Notes: generated by a model not told the origin, from the sequence alone. A stretch of 64,000 bases of DNA from Xiphophorus maculatus (GCF_002775205.1 NC_036460.1:24136751-24200750), one strand, 5' to 3'; shown: positions 10,822-38,279, counted from the first letter of the stretch. Translations and numbers: made by a program.

Positions 10822-13800
10822 GGAATTAAGCAAAGGGCATCAGTTGGGAGGCAACTGAGTGAGAACTATTCGCCACAGATATTTACAGCACTTTGCTCTT
10901 CAAACCTCACATCAGCATCCCCCATGGTTTTTGTTTTTTTAATAACAGACTGGTTGATTTTAGGATAGGCATTACCTATCAGGACGCTAATGTGAGCAGG
11001 GTTGCCGTTTCGCGAATTAATAGATTACGTTTTGTACAGCTGGGAATTTTGAGATTGATTTGTCCTTTTAAAAAAGAATTTTAAGAAGAAATTCCAGCAG
11101 ATTTCTCTTTATGTTAAACAAAAACATGAACGTCTCTTTTGTTTTGCTGTCGATTTTCTAGAGTGGCGACGGCAGCATGTTGGAGTAGCCATTTCAGATT
11201 CCGCTCTTTCTGTTACGTCTGTTTATAATGGGTTTTGGTTGAGGCATCGCATGTTTGGACAATTATTCTTTTTGATTTTGGATGCTGTGCAGCTGGGAGA
11301 ATTTCTGCTCCATTGTACTTTTGAACAGTTTTGATGCGTAACTGTGGCAAGAAGGTGTTGTTTTAACAACTCGCAGCAGCTGATTAGCATGTTAGAGTTT
11401 CAATTCTCTGAGGAGTTGAAAAAGGAGACTTCAGGCAGAGAGAGAAGGAGGAAGTTCAAACCATCTCTTCCCTCAATCTTATTAGGCAAAGCTCATATCC
11501 CCTACTCCAACATCTGTCTGCCCGACTTTCTAATCATACGGCAGTGCTTGCTAGCAATTAATTGCGTCATAAAGGACATGTTACTATGAAATATAACTTC
11601 TCCTGTCCGGAAAGTGAGCTGTTCGTTGTCATAGAAGCTATCAGACTTTCATACAGCAACAGCCTTCAGTCAGAGGCCTCGTCAGATTTGTTGCACGACT
11701 GACTGCTACTGGAGATCCTTCCTGCCCATAGCATCACGATCCACAACAGCTCTTTGGAGAAACTTGCATAGGGCTGCACAATTTATAGCAAATATATCAC
11801 CATCGCAATATGAATGTGTGCAATATTCGCATCGCAAAGGACTGTGGAACGCAGTAATTGACTGACACATTATTCAGTGTTATAAATGTTCAAATAGGAG
11901 GCCAATGATGTTGCCCGAATGCTAGCTCTCACAGTGATGGAAGCACAGATGAGAAGGACAGGAGAGAAGAAGTTAGGTATATATGGAAACTGATATTGTC
12001 ATCGCAATATTTACCAACATTCTCACTAGTGCAAGATATTCTAATATAGTGCAAATCTAACAAAAAGATGATCTCCCAAAAACGGACAAAAATCATACTT
12101 GTAATATTCACATAAAGAAGTAAGGTCAGTGCAGATTAATTGTCAACAAGATGGCAAAACTGCAGTATAACTTGAGGTCTTATTCAAGTCATTAGTTGAA
12201 ATTTTCTTTATTTTTCCATAAATATATCAGAGGGTTGGAAAAAAACTGCAATGTAAGTTTTTTCCAGTATTGTGTAGACCTATACTTGAATGATACTTGA
12301 ATCTCCCTTTAGGGAAGTTAAAGTGTTTTTGAATAGAATTGACAAAAATATGGCTGTCATTTTTCCTTTGCTTAATATATTTTATATGTTTGATCTATTT
12401 TTTTCTGATTGATCCAGCATGACATTTCTCTTGTCCAATACACATCACATTCATTATTTCACAAAGTATTAAATATTCTTGTCATGAACGACAGAAATGC
12501 TAATTTTGCCTATATGACCCCTGAACCTGTACAGTAACAGAACTGACTGCTTTTATATCACATTTAATGTATGTCGTGTAAGAATAGATGACTCTTTAGG
12601 TTGGGTTTCCCTGTTTTTTTATGTATTTTTTTTGTTTGCTTTTTTAGTGCCAGGTTTCTGATGGATTTTCTTGTTCGCATTTTTTAACACTGATATTGAT
12701 CAGCTCTGCTGCTTCAGCACAGCTCCGATCTGTATGAGTAATAATAACGTGGAACATCATAACCACAGTGTGTCGGAGAGGAACGAAAGGTTTCTGAGTC
12801 AGTCGTCCTTCGTACACAGTGAATTAGTAATGTAGTACTTCTCATTACTGCTGACTGCTAATTATTTGTCCAGAAAGATTTCCCTTCTTTTCTGACTCAC
12901 AAGTACTTTAATAAAGCCAGACATATGTAAATTTGATAATTACAAACACATCTGACAAGATAACTTCATTAATGTTAAGACGTGGATATGAGATGGACAT
13001 GCTAGTAAATTTTCCCATCATATTTTTGTTACATCTACAGTAAATAGCGATTATGCTGTGACAGGTTATTGCAATGTGATGTTTTTGGGATACAATTTCA
13101 CCTTTTACTAAGACAAAGATTCAAATTTTAAGCAAGTTAAAATTATATGAATTTTTCTATAATTTTGGAAAATAAGTTGTGTTAAGATGTGGATAATAAG
13201 ATCTGTTGCCTTATTATTATGTTCTGCCGCCAAAAGCGCTCGTCTCGTTGTTTCATAGTTTTTAAGCAGGCGATCGCGCCGCACACGAGGCTCGACCTTG
13301 TTGTCATATCTTGTAAATCCAAACATGGAGCATTGAACGTCTCTGGGAGACGCAAAGTTGTAAGATGAATGTACATACTGTCAATGTGTTAATATCACCC
13401 AAACACGTTTACTACACAGATTTAAAAAAAAGAAACATATGAAAGTTCACGTGTTTTCCTTAATAATAACAATGATATTAATGTATCTAACAGAATGTCT
13501 GTGGCATTTGTACTTGTTTTTCTTGATTTTAATTAACTGTAAAAAATAAAAACACACACAATGTTAATTTACGCTGTAAATCATAACGGTGAAATTACAG
13601 CAATGATTGTCATTTTATCTAGTTTTTTTAAAAGAAGATCATTTGTAGTTCAAATTACAAACATGATTAGTCCTAGGAAAGTGTTGTGAATAACTACCCC
13701 GAAAAAGTATAAAATGTAATGTACATTATATCCTGAAAAAGGAATGGAAGCTCCAATAAAATAACAAAAATATAAATATGATGATTTTGAGTCCGTGTGC

Positions 13801-14555
13801 ATTTTTTACAAGTCTAAACTAAAGGTGCTCGACATTTCGTTTTGCTAACTTGCAAAAACACTGTAAGACTTCACGTTAGCTCAAACCACAATACTTAATT
13901 TTTTACGTTTTTATTCTCTTGTCAAACTATCGAGTGATTGAATGATTGCACTGCTTATACTACAGAATTTTTTAACCGTAAAAGGCATGGCACCTTTATG
14001 TCTTTGCACTCTATTGAAATGAAAAGCAGACATGCATTAATGTGGTGGGGGTGTAAGTCTGACTGCTGCTAATAAAACTGCTTAAAAATGAAAAAGAAAT
14101 ACGATCATTATGAAATATAAAAATGTAATGAAGCACAGGTTGATGAAAGTTGTTGCAAATTAATTTGAGACTTTCTTTTCCTTTGAAAAACAAAAGCACT
14201 TTGAACTTTTTCACATTTTGAACCGCAGTTCTCTGTATGTTTTTGGATTTTTTTTTTTTTTAACGTGTGCTCTGATACCCCTAAATAAAATTCTCTGCCA
14301 CTAACCAGATGACTGTGAACTCATCTGGTCAGTAGACGGAGTCCTCCTCTGTGTAATCTTATCCAGCTGTTCTGTGAAGGCCTCAGAGGATTGTTGGAGA
14401 ACATTAGCGGACAAACAGCATCACGAAGTCCAAGGAACACAGAAAACAGATCAGAGTTAAAGTTGTGGAGACGTTTAAAGCAGAGTTAGGTTATACAACA
14501 ATATCCTCCGCTTTGAACATCTACCTAAACCCAACTGAGAACCCTAAGCAACACT
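10822..14555 (+). other. ppm1l 3' UTR and intergenic DNA
   Basis: Sequence after the ppm1l stop. Mammalian PPM1L has a long 3' UTR, so much of this may be transcribed. Candidate AATAAA signals occur near 13543, 13754 and 14284, but I cannot choose between them. A repeat sits at 11769-12050. A GC-rich island near 13200-13350 with CpG sites stands out from the AT-rich surroundings and is not explained. Confidence 0.4.
11769..12050. mobile_element. TAGGGCTGCACAAT-type MITE, degraded
   Basis: Starts TAGGGCTGCACAATTTATAG and contains several CATCGCAATAT/GCAATATTCGCATCGC blocks typical of hAT-like MITEs in fish. The right end is eroded, so the boundary is approximate. A sibling with both ends lies at 23597-23884. 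Confidence 0.45.
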
Positions 14556-14570
14556 TGAACATTAACATTT

Positions 14571-14766
14571 TTTTTTTCTCCGAAGAGTTTTTGCGGCGCT
14601 AGTGGCTCGTATTTTTTACACAGTAGGCAGACAGGAAGGAGGGTGAGGAGAAGACATGCGGCAAAGGTCGTCGGGACCGGGAATCGAACCCACGACGTCT
14701 GCGTCGAGGACTAAGGCCTCCAAACGTGGGGCATGCTAACCCCCTGCGCCACCACAGCACGCCCCC
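14571..14766 (-). mobile_element. tRNA-derived SINE, full length, flanked by 15-bp target duplications
   Basis: On the minus strand the element opens with a tRNA-like head: box A-like TGGCGCAGGGGGTTAGCATG (14751-14732) and box B GGGTTCGATTCCC (14691-14679). A tRNA-unrelated body and an A-rich tail (T run on the + strand at about 14568-14577) follow. The direct repeat TGAACATTAACATTT flanks it at 14556-14570 and 14767-14781, as expected for LINE-driven insertion. Not a working tRNA gene. Confidence 0.9.
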
Positions 14767-15498
14767 TGAACATTAACATTTAAATACTCGGTGTACAATC
14801 TGATTCTGCCTCAGCTGATTCGCAAAGAAACGTGGGTGAACCGTAGCGATGGATCCAAAACGTCTTGGAGCTGTAATGGCTGTAAAAGATCATTCTGCAA
14901 AACATTGACTGACTGAGAGCGTCCAAAACACAAACGCGCATAACCTTTTTTAGAAACCATGTGACATTTTCCATCCAGGTCACAATTATGCCCTTCTTTA
15001 TGTTTATACGTCACATGAAATTCCTCTAAAACAAACTTGTGTTTGTCGCTTCAACGAGACAAAATGTGATGAGGTGCGAAAAGGTATAAAAGACAGCATG
15101 AATCTGGATTTTAGCAAAATGCATACTGACTGAAAAGCCTTGTGTCACAGATGCTTCATAACATAAGTATGCCTCTTCGTATCTTTCATAACCACTGGTC
15201 TATTCATACATTCATTAGATTTCTCAATAATTAAAAACAAATCTCCACTATAAAAGTCTCGTGGGAATTCTAGAAGATCCACTTCCACAGACATACCTTT
15301 CTAAACAAACAGCCACTGCCAGACTTATCTCTCACTTAGTGCAACCACAATGTAAATGATGTAAGTACTTTGAGAGCAAGACAAACTTCTCGTCGTTTCA
15401 AGCATAAACTTCCTGTGTGTTCTGGTGCTTGATGACCTGGGACAGGTGCTGGCTGGAGGGCCGCATGCCATCCCTCTTAGTTGCTTCGTCACGTCTGG

Positions 15499-15506
15499 TA
15501 TAAATA
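15499..15506 (+). promoter_or_regulatory. TATA box of arl14
   Basis: TATAAATA in the context GGTATAAATAGC, 129 bp upstream of the arl14 start codon and in the right orientation. A start of transcription near 15530 would leave a 5' UTR of about 100 nt. Inferred from position and motif only. Confidence 0.6.
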
Positions 15507-15634
15507 GCTTTACCAAAAGCAACGCAGTTGCATCCCAACAGAGGGGAGGGATCACCTAGTCCTCATAAGAGACCGGACCTCACTCACTGAGTGTGCGGAC
15601 AGCATAGCTTACATTTAAGCCGCACGCTTCAGAC

Positions 15635-18564
15635 ATGGGCACGCGTGGATCCAAGCCAAAGAAACAAGTGCAGGTCCTCCTGCTGGGTCTGGACGGCTCG
15701 GGAAAGACCACCCTGCTCTACAAGCTCAAGTACAACGAGAGCGTCGTCACGGTTCCGACTGTGGGATTCAACGTGGAGATGCTGGAGACGGACAGGGGAA
15801 GCCCAGGACTGACTGTGTGGGACGTCGGGGGCCAGAGGAAGATGAGGCCCCACTGGAAGCATCACTTCCTGGACACAGCTGGGCTGGTGTTTGTGGTGGA
15901 CAGCGCGGATCGGAAGCGACTGGACGAGGCCCGCAAGGAGCTGCACCGGGTAATGGGACCAGTGAACATTTGTCCGCTCACTTCTGGCATTTAACACCGA
16001 ATTATTTCATTAATGTGTGAATAAATTTAAGCTATTTAGTAGATTATTAGTGCTGCTTAGTTTTTGAATGTAAAATCCTATATATGAGATGAAGCAGTGA
16101 ATCCTTTTCTAAACTATGTTAATGCACAGAGATGAATCAGTCTCATAATCAAACAGAAATTAGTCTGAAGGGACTTTTTTTTACTAATGCGTTCAATAAA
16201 ATCACAAATAAAGAAGCAAGATTTTACATATTTCTCAGGATTTAAGATCCATTTAGGACTACATCTACAATGACCAGCCTTCAGTATGGCAAGGAATCAG
16301 TATGGTAAAGAGTTGTTTTTAATAATGAAATTAATTTCTATTTACTAATTATTTAAATAATTACAAATAAGCACTAATTATAATTCAACTTTGCAAACTA
16401 TATATACAAGTCAAAAGTGAAAGTTTATGAAACAGAATTTAAAAAAAGATTTATGAGGAGTTTACGATCTCTTAAAAGCTTAAAGGAGTGGGTTTTTATG
16501 GGTTAAAAGTTATATTATGTTAATTTGAAGAAAGGAAGAAGGTGGAGGATTTCAGTATTGAAATAAACTTTGAACCATCAGTTTTCATCAGAATAACCAG
16601 AAGTGGTAAAAGTAGAAACAGTGCTTCTCTGGATCAGATTAAGATATTTATGTTTCCTGAAACAATTAGTGTTTCTGCATCAATGTTCTCTCACGTCGGT
16701 CCCTCTCTCTGATGAAAGGACAGCCGTGCAGCAAAAAAATCCAAAACAAACATTGTTGAAGAGCACAACACAAAATAAGACAAATGTGATCAGACTGTCA
16801 CTCTGGTTCTTTGTGTTACTATCTCAAAATTTATAAAAGCTTCTTAACAGCTAGAGCTTTCAGGGGAGGAGTCATTAGGGGGGGACTGATCAGCCAATCA
16901 GAGACAGACCTGGAAAAACATGAACAGCCAAGGAAAAAAATTAAATCAGTATACAGTACAGACCAAAAGTTTGGACACACTTTCTCATTGAATTCAATGA
17001 GAAAGTGTGTCCAAACTTTTGGTCTGTACTGTATATATTTTTTCTGTTCTAAATACATAAAATTAGATAAGTTACAGCAGAATGTTGACATCTATTGACA
17101 AGCATTCATGTCGGGTCAAAAAACATCTCGCTGAATGTTGGAGATTCAGGGAGACTGACAATTCCAAAGGCCCCTGACCGACAGGGGGCCCTCCGCAATT
17201 CTTTATTTTTCATAGAAATAAATATAAAATGGGGCCCTGTCAATAACAAAATGAATCATATAGTGTTTTCTAAAATTTCTTTTAGTAGTAAAAATGAAAT
17301 GTTCCTCCTCCCAGACCAGAAAGCACACATCTATATTTGTACTGAATCATCGTCCCCCGGATCTGCATGAAATGGTTTGTTCCTGCTTGGAGAGCTTGGC
17401 GGTTTTCAGCAGCAGTCAGTGGGAGACCAGAGCGACCGTGGTAGCTACTATGCTACTAAAAAAAAGAAATTGATAAAATCAGGTTTTCAAAAAAATAGAG
17501 AGATGGAGAGAGAAAAAGGTAAGAGTGTCAATATGTAACCCAGTTCTTCTCCGAGAGGTGGGTAGATTGTGAAATTATCAACCATTTAGCATAGTTAGCT
17601 TAGCTACAGACTGCTGTATGCCTCCATTTCACTAGTATCTAATGAATTAAGGAAAAATATGGAGAAAACATTTTTTATTAAAGTTATACACTGCAGCGTG
17701 AACAAAATGCAACAACATAGCATTTTTTGAGAAGTCTGGATTGCTTCATGTATATTTTGCATGTTGCCTATGACTGTTGCTTGTGGGGAGAGATATTTCA
17801 GTAAGTTAAAACTAATAGAAAAAATGCAAGCAACCTGCTTGCATACTGTATGCGGACTGTTAGACGTAAATATCATGAGCAGTAAATATTGTGCTAGTAT
17901 CAGTATTGGACCAAAGAAAGCAAGGCAGTTGCAAGCCTTTAAAATTGTGACGCTTTTGGTGGGTCAGATAGACTCAAAGAATTGAAACAGCAGCTGCGTG
18001 GGGGGGCCAATTTAATTTTTTGCTATGGGGCCCAAGATTCCTGGCAGCGCCCCTGCTAACTGCATAGGTGAGAAGTTGTGACTGGATTTAAAAGATTCAG
18101 CAAAGGATCTGGAAACAATTCTTCTTGTTAGTAAACAAATTGTTTTAAAAACTGTTTGTACTACAAAGAATAGAAATATACCTCATAAGTGGTTGGATTT
18201 ATTTAAACTTTGTATTTCACCTCACAATAATGGTGTATACTCCTTTACATTTTAGATCTTGAGGAACCACAGTCTAAAAGGAGTTCCCCTTGTGATTCTG
18301 GCCAACAAACAGGACCTTCCAGGAGCTCTGAGCCCAGAAACACTCTGCCAGGAACTGGACCTGAGGAGAGCGTGCGAAGGCAGAGCGTGGTTCATCCAGC
18401 CCTGTTCAGCCACCATGGGAGTGGGTCTTGAAGAAGGTTTTAGAAGGATGGTCTACCTAATGAAAAACCCACTGAGACAGACTCAAGAGGACATTAAGGT
18501 GAAGATGAGGTCCAAAGGATTTAGTTTCACAATAATCAAAAAAGCTATGGTCTGTGGCGGCTGA
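15635..18564 (+). CDS. arl14: ARF-like GTPase 14, two coding exons
   Basis: Small GTPase of the ARF/ARL family, acting on vesicle membranes. Coding exons 15635-15949 and 18256-18564 join in phase 0 to give 207 residues. Gly2 (MGTRGS) is a likely myristoylation site. Motifs: P-loop GLDGSGKT (18-25), switch I PTVGFN with Thr42, WDVGGQ (62-67), NKQD (122-125) and CSAT (155-158); all five guanine-nucleotide motifs are present. The start ATG fits the family's N-terminus and follows a TATA box. Position next to ppm1l and kpna4 favours ARL14 over its close paralogue ARL11. Human ARL14 is coded by a single exon as far as I recall, so the 2.3-kb intron (15950-18255) is noteworthy. A poly(A) signal AATAAA lies at 18882-18887. 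Confidence 0.92.
16950..17035. repeat. 86-bp perfect palindrome, Tc1/mariner-like MITE ends
   Basis: Each base from 16950 to 16992 pairs with its partner up to 17035, with the centre in GAATTC (16990-16995) and no unpaired loop. The outer ends read TATACAGTACAGACCAAAAG, a terminal sequence I know from dispersed fish elements, and the outermost TA at each end fits a Tc1/mariner TA target. It looks like two element ends joined head to head with the middle lost. Confidence 0.85.
17110..18055 (+). mobile_element. Degraded hAT-like transposon
   Basis: Scraps of a transposase frame survive. A + frame near 17785-17825 reads [13 protein letters not shown], the C-terminal hAT dimerisation motif (ERxFSxLKxIK), and 17460-17520 encodes a lysine-rich [18 protein letters not shown] N-terminus. 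The right end GGGGCCC...GGCAGCGCCCCTG (to 18055) gives CAGGGGCG when inverted, a usual hAT terminus. GGGGGCCCTC/GGGGCCC motifs near 17180-17235 belong to the left part. Most of the coding region is deleted. Confidence 0.5.
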
Positions 18565-18881
18565 TGGTTTTTATGCCTTTTTTTTTTTTTAAACAAAACG
18601 TTTTAGGTTTCTAATTGCTGTACTATGCTTGTCATTTGCAAATAGTGATGGACATTAGTTATTCTGCATGGACCAACATTTCATTGTGATGCAGCCACAA
18701 TGTGCTCTGCTGTGAAATATTAAACCACAGCTGAACATAATATGAAATCACAAGGATTTTGGGTTATCTGATTTGAGAAAAACTGTGATTAAAAATGTTA
18801 GTTGTTGTTTATTTCAGCTCTATTTACTCCAAGGAAATGATTTGTTTGTAACCTCAGTTTTGTATAGTAACTGCATCAATC

Positions 18882-18887
18882 AATAAA
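18882..18887 (+). terminator. arl14 poly(A) signal
   Basis: AATAAA, 318 nt after the arl14 stop codon, in a context (TCAATCAATAAAGATTT) suited to cleavage shortly downstream. No earlier canonical hexamer follows the stop. Confidence 0.55.
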
Positions 18888-19123
18888 GATTTAAGTACAT
18901 ACTTTTGCTGATTTTTTTATTGAGTTGGTGATTTAGACTCAACACACAATACGTAATTTGTCAATGTGTCCTTATAATGTCAGTAGATTGGATAAGAAGA
19001 CCAAAAACTTTGGACAACTTCCATATAACTTTCACTTTTGAGCTACTAAAATAAATTTACTTTTTAATTTTATTCCAATTTGAATGCACGTGATTGTTTT
19101 CTGAAGTATTGGGATGTTTAAAT

Positions 19124-19242
<119 letters not shown>

Positions 19243-19289
19243 GATATGATTGCGTGGGCATTGCCTGAGTGAGTAAGGTGTGGCTCTCC

Positions 19290-19526
19290 CACCACCCAGA
19301 CGTGAGTGGAGAGACCAATGAGAGTGAGGGGGATTTCCCCACCCTTCCTCTACGCCAGAGCGAGGCTGCCCTCCACCACCCGGCATTCCCAGTATGCACC
19401 GCGGACAGCAGCAGTAGAAAATACTCAGCTAACGAAAGGCTACGAAAAGAGAACCAGAAAAGGGGGGTAGCTCACCAGCTAAATTCAAGAGCCTAAGTCT
19501 ATCCAACGTTACCCAGAAGCGCTAAC
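19290..19526 (+). promoter_or_regulatory. kpna4 promoter / 5' UTR region
   Basis: GC- and CpG-richer than its surroundings and directly upstream of the kpna4 ATG. CpG richness continues into the first intron to about 19880, as at many housekeeping promoters. No TATA box is seen apart from the TA microsatellite. The transcription start is not determined. Confidence 0.4.
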
Positions 19527-34401
<14,875 letters not shown>

Positions 34402-37400
34402 ACGTCACCCCGGGGGGGTCATTCTGGAGTTTTGTTCGCGATGCAGCACCCTGTTCAACATAAACCAATTAGGAGAGAAAGAGCGAGAGAGAGCGAGTGT
34501 GAGAAATTCGATCCATTGTGCTTGGCTCGTGGGATCCATGGCTGCATCTTATGAGAGAGAAAAATATGTGGATTTCATTTGGCAATCCAGGGGGAAACCA
34601 GCCCAAATGAAGTTTGAGATGGCGAGTGGATGCGAGTGAGAATGAGTGGCTACATGTTGCAAAAAATAAAAAAAAGAAGAAAAAAAAAAATCTAAAAGAA
34701 GCTAAACATCTACATCGACTGCGTGGAGAAGACACGCTGACGTAACTTCTGTGTTTATTGGAGCCGCTGTCGACTTCTGGAAAAACTTCAAAACGACGGA
34801 AAGAAAAGAAAAAAAACCTTGGATGTGGATGGGAGCCGTGGACATTAACAAATAGGAAATCAAGACATCTTGAAATATCTCGAGAAAAAAGCAGAAATGA
34901 ATATAATTATGAACAAAGATGAAACCTAAATCATCACAATTCTGCAATTCCCCCCATTCGCCACGAGAGGGCGCCACCTAGCCCCACCCCAACCAACTGG
35001 CCACGTTTATCAGGCAGAGTGTGAATGGACTCATTGTGTATGAATGTCTGGACTCAGCGCAGAGGAGCCAGGTTCATCTCCTCTAACGAGAACGCCCTCT
35101 GATTGGGCGACCATCTTCAAGCCCCTCCCACTCCGCTTCCCCTCACCCGCCTCTCCTCGAATGGGCGGGGCCAGGAGTCCGACTGAACGTATCGCGTGTG
35201 CGAGCGAGAGAATGGACGGATGAGTGGTTTGTGTGTGCGCGTGGCTGCGGGGCGTGACTGGGAAAGTGCGCGTGTCTGGATGAGAGCGCATGTGGAGGCG
35301 GGAAAAAGACACACAAAAAAACGACGACATCTTGAAGAGAAACGCAACAACACAGTAAAGGTCGCAGGAAAAAGAATTTCTGCCTTCTGAACGAGGCCGA
35401 TCCTCAAAGAACTTTGGAAAATGGAAAAAAAGAGAATCATCACAAAGATTAATATTTTTTTTGTTCAGAATTATTATTTAGTATTAATTGACACTGGACA
35501 TTGTTTCTGGGAAGCGTGGAGGAGCAGCAGCAGTGCATCGAATCAAGATGCTTATGGGCTTTTCTTTTTGCCTCCAGTGTGTTCCTTTGTTTTTTCTTTT
35601 TTTTTTCTTTTCTCTTTATTTTAAATTTTTTTTTTTTTTTACTTTTTTCTGCTTTTAGTCCCACCGCTTTTCTGTAAAGGTGAATGACGACGACGACCGT
35701 CTTATTCCATCCTTCCACCTGAACACCAGACGTGAGCTTTGATGCTGTGAAACCCGTGAACCAACCAGATCCTCCTGTAACCGCCTCACCTTTCCTTCAT
35801 TTCGCAGCGTAGATCACCGCTTCGGAGCGCTGCTGCCACAGCTTTTGAGCACCGCCACGGGAGAACAAATCGACGGCCACGTCTCGTAGGATTGTGAATC
35901 ATAACCCTTGCATGTACCTAGCACAGTTATTTTTAGGGTAATTTTAGTTTCCTTAGGCTGTGAATACAGTGAAATTTTCATTTTGAGTAATACTGTGCTT
36001 AAATGTTACATGTGTCCCTTTGCCTCCCCCGCCCCACGCCTCGCCCTCCTTTCTGCTCACTATTGTCAAATTTACTAAGTAATCTGTATGGTTTTGCACA
36101 TGTACTGCAAAGTGAGGCCTGGGTGAGTGTCGGTGGGCTCCGACCCGCTGCTGCCGCCGCCGACCCCTTTACATTATGCATCACTCAGCCACAGTCTTTG
36201 TTGTCTTTCTAAAGTGATCTAATTATACTTTTTAGTGCTATTTGAGAATAGAATTACTTTATTTCATCAGCAGCAGTCGACGAATCTGCTGATGTATCTC
36301 AGTTTGACTTGGAGGGGATTTAACCTCGCTCCTCTCAAAAGGTCAAAGGTGTCCCATGTGTCAGACTGGAGCTGTTCAAGGCGGGTTAACCTGAGTAATA
36401 ATTAAACCCATGGACAAGTTTGCTGTAACTTAAGTACCTTGCAGAGTCCTCTCCCTTTACCCCTTTTTTGCTCTTCTACAAGCTAAATGTACAAGCTTAA
36501 CCTCTTCTGTTTTTTTTTGTTTTGTTTTGTTTTTTTGTTAACTTCAAACACTGTAGTAATGATTATACATTGTGCTCATAAATCTTCTGTTGAACATAGG
36601 GGTAATATTTTTTTGTTTTTTGCAGCATTCCTTGTTAGCAAAGTGGTTTCAAATCTTAAAATTATGACCTGAAAGAATGGAGAAAGCCTAAAAACCTTCT
36701 TTTTTTTCCCCCCCAGGGAGAAATGAAGGTTAAAGGACAGGTTGTCTTCATGAAAATAAATAGTGAAACCCAAACTGAGAGAATGAGTGTATATGTGTGT
36801 GCTCTGTTTATGAAAAATCTAAATTAATCTCGTTCCAGAACAATTTGAACCTTTTTCATGCCCGTGTGTGTTGCCATTTTTCACATGTAGACGGTCTCTC
36901 ATATAAAAAAAAATTCTCTTTTTTACACATTTGTTAAAACTGTCACTTTGTTGTGACTGTAAGGTACGTGACAGATTATCTGAAAAAAATCCAGCTTCTC
37001 CGCTTTCTTCCTGTTCTATTGACATTTGTAGAAATGCACAGCTTTGTCAGAAACAACCAATCACTCAGGAGGGTCTTCCTGCTGTCAATCATTCGTGTGT
37101 ATACACCACTCACACACTCTCCCTTGCTTTCTGGTAGACTTATAGCAGAGCCTGCCCTGAATGTTGAGACAGGGTAGCATGGCTAAGAGGGTGGTTAAAC
37201 CATTTTCCTGAAACGGTAAGTTAATTCATTTTTTATTAGTGGCACCTTGCAACTAAATTTCACTCATGTACATTTTATATGTGCAGTTGAATGACAAAGT
37301 CTGTTCTGAGCAGCATGTACACAAGCATGACTGATGACACTAAGACCCTGTTCTTGGTTGGCTGTGTTTTGGCCGGGAGCTTTGCAAATCTGCAGATCAC

Positions 37401-38279
37401 AGTAGGATTACAGGGAGGAGGTAGAGGAGCTCTGGTTGTTGCCTTCCCTCACATATTCGGTTTCAAGTTATTCTGCCATGACCTAGTGACACTTTTCATA
37501 AACATGTAAAAAAAAAAAAAAAAAAAAAAAAGTTGCATACTGCAGCTTTAAATGCTGTACATTAATTTTACAACTTCTAAGAGTGGGGGGAAAACTTGAG
37601 CACACGTTGACTGAGTAATCAGCCAAAAACATCAGAATATGTTTGTAACATTGAACTCGGCTTCAGTACCTAACATCATGTGCAACCAAGACAAAATTAA
37701 TGATGGGAGAGTTTCCAGCTCACTCTGGGGAGACCGCTAAAGAGAATTTATCTGGGCCAAACATGGTATGAATGAGAGGTAAGTGCCTTGATTTGATGTG
37801 CAGTAAATGGATCTTGAAACGGTGTGAAAAGGGCCAACATCCCATGATGCGGCAGCCACCACCATGCTTCATCGAGTACTGTGGTTTGAATGCTGTCTTG
37901 TGAAGCGACCGTAAAAAACCAACCGAACTCTCGGTCCGCCTTGTTCAATTTCTCTTTTCAGACAGTGACTGTGCTCCCTAGGATGACCTTTTATTTCAAC
38001 AATAGAACTTTATGGGCCACGTCTTGAAACGTGTCGAGTTCACGGGCTCGTTTTGTCACCTTTATTCTGGTTCCTAAATGGGAACCATGAAAATGGAAAC
38101 TGTGGAGATGGGAACGTTTTCAGAAAATAATGCAATTAACGCATACATAATATACTTTGTGACTTTTATCTCCATAATACAAACCCAAATAAAGAAACTT
38201 AATATGTAGGTTTCTTCACATAGCAAAGTGCACATAGAGCCAGCGCTCGTTTCCAGCTACTGGCTGGTTTCAAACCAGA
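34402..38279 (+). other. kpna4 3' UTR and intergenic DNA
   Basis: The first 2.3 kb after the stop is probably the long 3' UTR; mammalian KPNA4 also has a long one. A candidate poly(A) signal AATAAA lies at 36755-36760. Stretches near 34640-34700 and 35580-35640 are A- and T-rich. A run of 24 A's at 37508-37531 followed by GTTGCATACTGCAGC looks like the tail of a retroposed or repeat sequence. The open frames at 35031-35443 are low-complexity and unconvincing. Confidence 0.45.
36755..36760 (+). terminator. Candidate kpna4 poly(A) signal
   Basis: AATAAA in the context TGAAAATAAATAGTG, 2.35 kb after the kpna4 stop. Chosen as the first clear hexamer after the UTR-like block; not proven. Confidence 0.35.

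Larger units (their letters stand above)
15950..18255 (+). other. arl14 intron with palindrome and hAT relic
   Basis: Donor GTAATG, acceptor TTTTAG. The first kilobase is plain AT-rich DNA. The rest carries the perfect palindrome at 16950-17035 and a degraded hAT-like element ending at 18055. Confidence 0.7.

Noticed and set aside
10372-10833. 153-residue minus-strand open frame
   Set aside because: Antisense shadow of the last ppm1l exon with no family resemblance.
14679-14751. tRNA gene from boxes A and B
   Set aside because: No full cloverleaf; the spacing, long body, A-rich tail and target duplications show a SINE.
15629-15997. 122-residue minus-strand open frame
   Set aside because: Antisense shadow of the GC-rich first arl14 exon.
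16950-17035. Palindrome as a microRNA precursor
   Set aside because: No loop, no bulges, and the sequence is a known style of Tc1/mariner-type repeat end.
35031-35443. Open frames in the kpna4 3' UTR region
   Set aside because: Low-complexity, overlapping on both strands, no known domain.
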